A stretch of DNA of 64,000 nucleotides, taken from contig CP038119.1 in the NCBI GenBank assembly GCA_004519485.1, forward strand, positions 372,001 through 436,000, in the 5' to 3' direction. The notes beneath the pieces were generated by a model. That model saw only the letters and a program-made list of their open reading frames with translations, had not been told where the DNA came from and searched no databases. Numbering within the stretch: position 1 is the first letter of the stretch; each line of letters opens with the position of its first letter. The DNA is from Nannochloropsis oceanica (lineage: Eukaryota > Sar > Eustigmatophyceae > Eustigmatales > Monodopsidaceae). Position numbers and translations under genes: made by a program. Shown one piece after another: positions 55,901 through 64,000 of the stretch.

Positions 55901-58900
55901 TCGTGCGGCGTCTCCCGGCCCTCGAGGCCCTGGGGAGTGTGACTGATATCTGCTCCGACAAGACCGGTGGGTAGGGAGGGGGGCAAGGGAGGGAGGGAGG
56001 GAGGGAAGAAGTGACGGAGGGAAGGAGGGAGGGAGGGGGGGTTATTTTGCGGCATTTCCCGCCCCTGGAGGCGGCAGGCGGTGTGGTCCGCGAGCTGGTA
56101 AGCCAGCCTTCCTTTCCTTCCTTCGCTCCCTCCCTCCCTCCCTCCCTCTTTCCTCTGTACCCCAGGTATTATTCATCTTCTCAATAACCCCCTCCCTCCG
56201 AACTTACCTCCCTCCCTCCCTCCCTCCCTCTCTCCCTCCCTACCCGTCCACAGGCACCCTCACTCTTGCCAAGATGGTGGTGACCGAAATGGCTCTTCCC
56301 TCCCTCCATCCCTCGCTCCCCCCCTCCCCTATCCGCGTGTCGGGTACGGGCCTGGAGCCCGTGGGGGACTTTTTCAAGGGAGGCGAGCAGGTGAAGGCTG
56401 ACGGTGTGGCAGGTAGGTAGGGAGGGAGGAAGGGAGGGATGGAGGGAGGGAGGGATGGATGGATAGAGGGAGGGAGGGAGAAAGGAAGAGAGGGAGGGAG
56501 GGTTGTCAGCGACAAGTTATTATAGCTAGAGTTCATGTTGTGAGCTTGAATCCTTCTTCCCTCCTTCATTCTCTCCCTTGCGACCTCCGGACTGCATGCC
56601 GCTCCTTCCGGACTCATCCGGAGTCATTCTGATGGTGCCAAATTTCATGCTCACCCCCTCCTTCTCTCTCTTACTCTCTCCCTCCGTTTCCTCTTCCTTC
56701 CAGGCCTCATGCCTCTCCTCCAGGTAGCCTCCCTCTGCAATTCCTCCTCTATCACCTACGACAACAAGGAGAAAGAGTGGGTCGCCGTGGGTGCCGCGAC
56801 GGTAAGCTCCCCCTGCCCCTCATTTCCTCCCTCCCTCTCTCCTCCTGGTGCCCAGCTTCTCGTTCCAATCATTGCTTCGCTCTCACACCTCCCTCCCTCC
56901 CTCCCGCTTTCCCTCCCTCTGTCCAGGAGGTAGCTTTGACGGTGCTTGCACGCAAGGCCGGCCTGATCAAGCCGGAGGGTTCCTCCTCCTCCTCCTCCTC
57001 CTCCTCCTCCTCTTCCTCCTCACTCCCTCCCTCGTCCTCCGCCCCTACCTTCGTGACCGAGTTCCCCTTCGACAGCGTTCTGAAGCGGATGTCAGTCGTG
57101 TACCGCCTCCCTTCCTCCCTTCCTTCCTGGGCCTCCCCCTCCTCCTCCCCATCCTCCCTCCTCGTGCTGAGCAAGGGGGCGTTTGAGAGTGTCTGGGGCA
57201 CGTGCGACTATATCCTGACCAAGAAGGAAGGGGAAAAGGCAGGAATGCAGGTGGTGCCCCTCATGAGAGACGCGCTGGCGGTATGGGCCGAGGAGGTGGA
57301 GCGGCTGGCGTCGAGGGGCCTGCGTGTCCTGGCTCTGGCCGAGAGGGTGGTGGAGGGGGGGGGGGGGGAGAAGGAGGATGTGAGGGAGCACTGGGAGAAG
57401 GGGATGGTCTTCCTCGGGCTCGTGGGCTTGATGGACCCGCCGCGACCGGAGGTGAGACGAGGGAGGGGAGGGGGGGGGTGAGGGAAGGAGGGAAGGACAT
57501 GCAGCAGGACGGAATACATTGGCACTTCCATCCACCCCTGACTAGCTGGCACCCATACGCTTACCCTTAGCGCACTCCCCCCCATCCACTGACCCAGCAT
57601 GCATTCTCCCCTCCTTCTCCCCTCCCCCCCTACCTCACCTCGAAACAGACTCAAGGCGCCGTCCAGTCCTGCCTCGAGGCCGGCATCGCCGTGCGCATGG
57701 TCACTGGGTGCGTCTACCATCACGGGGGGGGGGGGGGGGGGCGAGCGATTGTCGAAAGATGATCCACCGCACATGATACATTGGAGGATGGATCTCACGC
57801 CCTTCCCCCCCTCCGCCCCTCCCTCCGTCCCTCCCTCCCTCATACAGCGACCACCCCAAAACGGCCGGCGCCATCGCGGCGCAGGTGTCCATCCTATCTG
57901 CCGCGGGTAACAAGCCCACGGACGTGAAGATGGCGGCCAGCGACTTCGACGCCTGCAGCAACGACACGGTGAGCACCTCTCATTCCCGTCATCAACCTCC
58001 TGACTCTTTTCGGACCCTCCACCACGACGGCACTCATTCGTCACCCCTCCCTCCCTCCCTCCCTCCCTTCCTCCCTCCCTCTCTGCAGCTGGACAGCATG
58101 AAAAGCCTGCCCCACGTGTTGGCCCGCTGCTCTCCCGCGACCAAGGTGAAGCTCATCGATGCCCTGCACAGGAGGGGCAGGGTCGTGGCGATGACCGGTA
58201 AGCGAGGAGGGAGGGAGGGAGGGAGGGAGGGAGGGAGAATAGTCTTTGATAGCTCTCTTTCACGACGCGCGCCTCTCACACTCTCCCTCCTTCCCTCCCT
58301 CCCTCTCTACCAGGCGACGGTGTCAACGACGCTCCCTCCCTCAAGGCCGCAGACGTGGGAGTGGCCATGGGCAAGAACGGCAGCGACGTGACCAAGCAAG
58401 CGGCAGACCTAATATTGACCGATGACAAGTAGGTGCCTCCCTCCCTCCCTTCCTCCCTTCCCCCCCTCTTCTGATCGCCATGGGCTAGATTGGTAAAATG
58501 ATGTGACCACACGCGCCGCCGACCTGCTTTCTACTGACCGCATTCCCTCCATCTTTCCCTCCCTCCCTCCCCGCTAGCTTCGCTGCTATTGTGGACGCCA
58601 TCCGCGAGGGACGACGCATCGGCGCCAACATCGTTAAGTTCGTGTGCCACTTGATGGCCGGTAAGTACCGGCAGGGAGGGAGGGAGGGAGGGAAGGAGGG
58701 AGAGAGGGAGGGAGAGAGGGAGGACGGCGAGGGAATTTTGGCTCTAACGTCGCAAAGTTCGTGAGTTTTCAATGGCCTGCAAGCAGTCGAAAAAAGCATC
58801 AAATTGTATATCTCGGTCTGCTTATACCTCTCCCTCCCTCTCTCTTTCCCCCCCTCCCTCTTCTCCCCCTTCCTTTTTGTTTAAGGGAACGTGGCCGAGG

Positions 58901-60593
58901 TTTTCATTCTGCTCATCGGCCTGGCCTTCCGGGATGCCGAAGGCTTCTCCGTATACCCTCTCTCGACGCTGCAGATTCTCTGGATTAACATGGTTACCTC
59001 CACGCCGCCGGTACGTTCCTTCCTCCCTCCCCCACTCCCGCCCTTCTCCTGTCCCCTCTCCGCTCCATCCCTCCAACATCCAAATGTCTGCGTTTAAGTC
59101 AACACACCTGTCACTTACCTCTCCTCTGCCATTCCCTCCCTCCCTCCCTCCTCCCCTCCCTCCCTCCATTCTCCAGGCCCTAGGCCTGGCCTGCGAGAAG
59201 GCCGAACCCGACGTCATGCGGAAGCCGCCCGTCGAGAAGGGAAAACTCTTGGTCAACCCCATCCTCTCTTTCGATACCTTGTGGTATGGCTTGGTCATGG
59301 GCCTCCTCGGGTACGTGACCTCGTTTTCAATTCCTTCCTCCTTCCCACTCTCCCTCCCTTCCTCCCTCCCTCTCTTTATCCCTCGCAAAAGGGCACCATA
59401 AGATGTCATTCCTCCAATCTTCTCCCTTCCCTCCCTGTCCCTCTCCAGCCTCGCGAACTTCATGATCGTCATCGACGTCAGCGGTTCCAAGTTCTACAAC
59501 ACCCATAACTGTAACTTCGTGCTCGAGGGATGCGAAAACATATTCCGGGCCCGCGCTACAACCTTCGCCACCACCACTGTGCTGCTGCTCATTCACGCGT
59601 ACAACTGCAAGAACCTGGCGGCGTCGATGCGCACGATGGATGTGAGCATTTATCCTAGGGAGGGGGAGGAGGGGAGAGGGAGGATCACCGCCGACGGCCT
59701 TTTTCTTCGATTATACGCCCACTGTGAACATAAGGTCACTTATAGCGCCTTTTTCCACTAACATAACTTTCTCTCATTAAATCAAGCCCAATCTTTCGAA
59801 AGGACTTTATGTATGTATTCTCAAATATATTTATAAAAAATTATTTTCATTCGTGAAATTATCTTGTCTATTTCTTAATTATTTATGTATGCCTCTGTTC
59901 ATTTCTCTACTCTTAATTTATTAATTTATTTAACAGCATGATATAGTTTTTCTCGTGAGTAAATAATGATCCATTTTTATTCTTTTCTCAAAATGCTTAT
60001 TATTCCTACAAACAGATTTTCGGCAACCGCCTCCTCTTCGTCTCGGTCATCGTCGGGGTCTGTACCCTCTTCCCCATCATCCAAATCCCCCAAGTCGCCG
60101 AGAACGTTTTCTACCAGGCCCCAATGGGGTGGGAGTGGGGACTGGTCCTCGCCTCTTGCCTCCTCTTCGTCCTGGCTTCGGAGGCGTACAAAGCCTGGAT
60201 CCGCCCGAGCTTGGTTAGGTAAAGGGGGAGGGAAAGAGGGAAAAGCGGGAACTTGTGTACCTCGATAAGCATGCGCACATACATTCATGTGATCGTAGTC
60301 TGAGTGGTCCTCTTTTCCTCGTTATCCATTTCTCTTTCTTTCTTTTCGCTCCTATTCCGGAGGTTCTTTGCGGTTGGCTGTCGAGAAGCTGCGGAACCAG
60401 AAAATCTTGTTTCTCTCTTCACTCCGATGTTTTGTCTTCACATGAAACATCACGTGACACTATCTCTCTTCCCTTTTCTTCTATTTATCATTTCTCCTTT
60501 AGGTGGCACTTGGCTAAGGTTGAGAAGCGGCGGAACCAGAAAACCCTCATTTTTGAAGTAGAAGGGATGGAGATGGAGGTCAAGACGGAGTGA
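52975..60593 (+). CDS. P-type cation ATPase, ENA (type IID) Na+/K+ exporter
   Basis: A membrane pump using ATP via an aspartyl-phosphate. I resolve 22 exons, all in phase (1068 aa): 52975-53004, 53319-53519, 53804-54046, 54205-54291, 54494-54654, 54782-54946, 55099-55212, 55361-55455, 55871-55966, 56254-56412, 56704-56801, 56927-57451, 57649-57707, 57848-57968, 58089-58197, 58314-58428, 58578-58660, 58886-59010, 59177-59310, 59449-59641, 60016-60218, 60503-60593. Key sites: AILTGES (~227), IIPEGLVP in M4, DKTGT (~395, split by an intron), LSKGAFE (~566), [20 protein letters not shown] (~754). [17 protein letters not shown] and the end [20 protein letters not shown] resemble fungal and algal ENA Na+ pumps; IIA Ca2+ pumps are the alternative. 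Poly-Ser interrupts the N domain. Confidence 0.88.
54427..54480. repeat. (CCCT)n tract at the 3' end of ATPase intron 4
   Basis: A perfect (TCCC)n array directly before the CCCCCCCTGCAG acceptor; intron 4 starts GTGAGGAGGGAGGAAGG. Confidence 0.9.
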
Positions 60594-62354
60594 GAGGCAG
60601 TCCGGGAGGGAGGAAGGGAGGGAAGAAGGGGAGGAAGGAGAGACGGAGGGAAGAGAGGATGTGAGAAAGGGGCCGTGAGGGGTCTTGGTGAGCAAACTCT
60701 GGCTGGCCTCGAGGAGGTAGGGGTCTCTGATTGGAAGCGAGGAAGCAAAGAAATCAAAGATGGAGGGGGATTGGACCGTGTGACGTGTGAGTCTCTGGAG
60801 ACTTGGGGCCGCGTGTGCGAGTGAGTAGGAAAGATAGAGAATGAGAGCAGTAGAAGAATAGAAAAGCTAACGCTTATGTTTGTGTGAGGTTGCTTGTCCG
60901 GAGAAGGCGTCGAATGATAAAAAGATAGGTGTGCAACCCAAGAGAAAAATTATAGAGGGGATGAAAAGAGAAAGAAGAACAAAGAAATTGCACGAAGAGG
61001 TCAGGATGGGAGAGAGGAGAGCTGAGAACAAAGGGTAAAATTGCAGAGAATCCAACGAAATGAGTGAAAAGGACGGGAACGTTCGGGCTTGAGTATGTGC
61101 TCTTTTGTTGGTGTGTATGCTTCTTTCGTCCATTTGGAGTATGAGTGAGAGTGAGAGAAGGGAATCTTCCCCTTTCATAAGGCTACGAATGACTCTTTCA
61201 ACTGTTGAATTCTATCTTGGTTATACCTCCCTAGATCGGCAGCGATGTCGTTGCGTTGAGAGGGTGAGGTAGGAGGAAGGTGGGAGAAGCATTTTCCTGT
61301 GAATAGGAAATACGTGTCAGGACAACTTTGTTTGTTGTCACTTCCTTTGTTTACTGTGCTGTCAACAAGTCTGTCTGCTCTTCACTCCCCGTCACTCTTC
61401 GGTCATACCAATCTTACTAGTGTTAATGGTGTTTTATGCCCCAGTATCTGTGTATGAGTGTCACACTCTGTATATGTGTGTGTTTGTGTGGAGGGAAGTG
61501 TTTGAATATTTTTCGGTTGATTACGATTATGCACAGTGAGTTCATGACTCCTCATGATAATTGCTGCCGTTATTGTTGTCTCTCTGTTTTGTTGTAATCA
61601 TTTCAGCCACTCCTCCCCCTCTTTTTCTTCCTCCTCTTTTTCCTCCTTGCATGAATGCTTAGAGCAACGTCTTCGATAGTTTGTGGTGTTCGTGGTGGGC
61701 ATGTCGAGGCAGGCGCCTATTTTTGTTTAGGACACGCCGTAAATGTAACCCCCGGAAAATGTTCGTGACAGCCATGCCCAAACAAGCCCAATGAGTGCCG
61801 TGCCGTAATTCGGCGGCTACGGAATGTCATTGCCAGAGATCCTGACACAGGTCCAGGAGCACCACAGCATGACCGGGCGTGTGTCCCTTTATGGGTATCG
61901 GTGCTGAACACCGGTTGCCGATGTAGTATTCGGCGAAGACCGTTCGCCCGTGCTTCAAGGGCCTCGGCAGTGCCGCCGAGGACGTCGGGATTGAGAAAAA
62001 GGGTGTGGCAAATTGAGAGCCACAGGCAAATTTTCAATATGCTCTTTCTACCACATGGGTTTCCACTTATGTATAGCCTTCCTTGTTGACGCGCGCTCGG
62101 TGGCAATCTCGCACTCTGGTGCTCATTACCAGGCTCACAATCTTGTCACCCACCTGACGCCCATGAAGGCCCATGAATCGCTCGAATCGTTCACCCTTTT
62201 CTCTGCCGCCGGCAACCACGAAACCAAATCTAAGCTGAGCTTATGTGGTGTTCCCCACCCACCAGACACAACCAACAGGGCCGGCACCCCTCCTGCTTTT
62301 CCTTTGTCCTCTTCTCTCTGGCCCCGTCGTTGCCCCCCGTCCTAGTAAGAAGCC
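60594..62354. other. 1.76-kb spacer ATPase / M12B protease
   Basis: It holds the ATPase 3' UTR and the protease promoter. From 61717 to 62250 the minus strand has a 129-codon open frame and, in another frame, blocks reading FMGLHGRQVGDKIVSLVM and PIKGHTPGHAVVLLDLC broken by stops. The latter hints at a decayed hydrolase-like gene, but support is weak. The rest shows T-rich and (TG)n DNA. Confidence 0.35.
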
Positions 62355-64000
62355 ATGCTTTGGTCACGGAATCGTTGCAAGGGCCTCGGAAGTGCCATCG
62401 TCTTGCTCCTCCTTCAAATCCTTGTCGGGCCAGAAATTTTGACGACGCGTGCGCACAGCCATTCTCAAGGCCATAGCCACAAGCCTGGTACGTCCATACC
62501 GAATGACTGGGCTTTTTGGTCCCTTCTCAGGCATGTTGCAGGTCACCAGTCCATGCCCTTACTCTCTGCCCCTCGCCAAAAAAGTGTTCTTGGGGTGGTA
62601 GATGGCAGAATTTGATGCTTTTTCAATTGCGCTCTTCCAAATCATATTCCATGTGCCTGCTCTTCCTCCCCCAGGAGGGAGGGAGCGAGGAGGGGTAAAG
62701 GGCCCACTCGATAGAACCGCCGCTCTCGGCTTCCATCCTCGCCATCACAATTTCAGCCCCTTCCCGACCCTCGGGGGTGGACATTTGATCTCCTTCCCCA
62801 CACAGTCATGTGTGCATGCTTGTAGTTAACATCTGTATTTACCCTACCCCGTTCGTCTGTCAACCACACACACACATCATTGCTTCTCCTTTCACCTACG
62901 ATATAGAGGGAGGCGAGCGTCCCCATCGTCACTTACTTTCTGCCGAGCCCATCGCAAGGGTGCACCTGACACTGCTTCCAAGCCCGAAAGCAGCACCAGG
63001 GCAGGGGATGGGTGTTCGCCGTTTGCTCCACGAGGTAGAGGACGAGAAAGATGCTGAGCTGGAAGCTCCGTTTGGACGGCGGCTGGCGTTGAATTTTGAG
63101 GCATTTGGGAGGGAACATCACGCGGAGTTGTGGTTAAACGACGCATTGTTCGAGGAGGGTGCAGTGTCGAGATATACAACGGAGAAAGGGGAAGAAGTGG
63201 TGGAACGGCCGAGGGCTGTTGTATATACAGGCACTTTTCTCGATGGTGGGTGGATTCGAGCGACGGTGCATGAGCACGATGTGATCTCGGCAATGTGGCT
63301 TGACAAGACCCATGGACAGGTTAGTATGCTGGTGCCTGCCCATCAGTACGAAACGACTTTGCCGGCAGTGGCAGCGCGGGCAGCGGAGCAGGGGGGGAGG
63401 ATGCTCGCCTTCCATTTACACGAGATGGAGCACTCGGAACATGATCGAGAGCTGCTGTCTGAATGGCTAGGATATCATCTCCTTGACCCCTCCCCACGAG
63501 AGGGCCTGCCGGAGATTCCACCACCATTGACCAGTGGCAGCAATATCAATTCTTTCACATTCCCCATCCGGAACGGCACGGATGCTCACAGTTTCGACTC
63601 CTCCTCTGCCACCATGGACATCCCCGAAGAGGGCAATGGAAAGGAACGAGAGCTGCAAACCCTCCCCTCCATCTTCATGAATACCTTAGCCAAGTCTTTA
63701 TCACCCTATGGGCTTATGGAAGGCTGTCCTTCCACGACGTATCGAGCAGCGATGGGGATAGCAGCTGACGCCGGATACACCAGGAGGCTGACAGGCCTCG
63801 GTACCACTACCAAAGATACCGCTGCTGCCGTTCGTCGGGTGAACAACGACATCCAGACGCAATTGAATATTGTCAACTTTCTCTACGTGGATATGAGTAA
63901 TATTTTCATCTCTGTTGCCGAGACTTTTGTCAAGACCACACCAGGGGGGGAAAGCTGGAACCAGGAGCCCCTTGACGCGACGCAGCTGAATGGGGGGAAT
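62355..64000 (+). CDS. M12B (ADAM/reprolysin-type) metalloprotease, N-terminal part
   Basis: Secreted or membrane zinc protease. Exon 1 is 62355..62487 (donor GTACGT); exon 2 starts at 62907 after GATATAG (G|AG) and stays open to the window edge. A signal peptide (GSAIVLLLLQILVGPEILTT) is followed by a His-rich stretch. The prodomain carries FGRRLALNFEAFGREHHAEL, YTGTFLDGGWIRATVHEHD and, later, HLHEMEHS. The protease domain begins SPYGLMEGCPSTTYRAAMGI, then AADAGYTRRL and NFLYVDMSNIFISVAETFVK, which match the first strand and helix of reprolysins. The HExxH zinc site would lie beyond position 64000, so activity cannot be judged. Confidence 0.8.

Noticed and set aside
55456-56253. Regular GGGAGGGA and CCCTCCCT arrays that could suggest a CRISPR or satellite
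   Set aside because: Unit is 4 bp, no spacers, located in spliceosomal introns of a eukaryotic gene.
1-64000. tRNA, rRNA and snRNA genes
   Set aside because: No cloverleaf box A/B pair, rRNA core or snRNA signature was seen by eye; a covariance-model search would be decisive.

Overview
This is nuclear DNA from a compact eukaryotic genome. Genes have spliceosomal GT-AG introns and encode eukaryote-only proteins: APC11, vigilin, SPAG1, ARGLU1, PEX22 and R2R3-MYB. Two products start with a signal peptide followed by an A-F junction (TTA-A-F-V-P-P and G-H-A-F-V-M), which resembles the ASAFAP plastid signal of algae with a red secondary plastid. Introns are packed with GGGA/TCCC simple repeats, and genes sit about 3 kb apart. 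I infer a photosynthetic stramenopile, probably a eustigmatophyte such as Nannochloropsis/Microchloropsis. That assignment is inference; no marker gene is present.

Layout, left to right: CLU/FRIENDLY mitochondrial-clustering protein (-, runs off the left edge); FYV7-like rRNA-processing factor (+); ICE2/NARG2-like little elongation complex subunit (-); plastid-type PAP2 lipid phosphatase (-); TRM10 tRNA methyltransferase (+); gamma-glutamyl hydrolase (-); bZIP factor (+); PEX22-like peroxin (-); GPATCH4-like G-patch protein (-); R2R3-MYB with huge polyQ tracts (+); an unrecognised 108-aa three-exon membrane protein (-); histone H1-like protein (+); a doubtful small gene (-); ARGLU1 (-); SPAG1/RPAP3-type co-chaperone (+); a 1530-aa BFR1-vigilin fusion (-); a 2053-aa MORN/FN3-like protein (+); APC11 (+); papain-like protease with a C-terminal membrane anchor (-); a broken-looking bZIP gene (+); a 22-exon P-type ATPase of the ENA (IID) type (+); and an M12B/ADAM-type metalloprotease (+, runs off the right edge).

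Most neighbours alternate strand, so promoters are shared between divergent pairs and 3' ends face each other. No operons, rRNA, tRNA or CRISPR were seen. The genes do not form one pathway; several serve RNA work (FYV7, TRM10, GPATCH4, vigilin, ARGLU1, ICE2).

The most unusual signals are these. Introns carry GGGA repeats just after the donor and TCCC repeats just before the acceptor, so they could fold the splice sites together; the same repeat has entered coding loops as EGGREGG-like inserts. A BFR1-like coiled coil is fused to a vigilin KH array, although in yeast these are two interacting proteins. An unclassified ~440-bp dispersed repeat occurs three times between 46.4 and 52.5 kb. Finally, a microsatellite-rich insert bounded by 22-bp direct repeats splits a bZIP exon.
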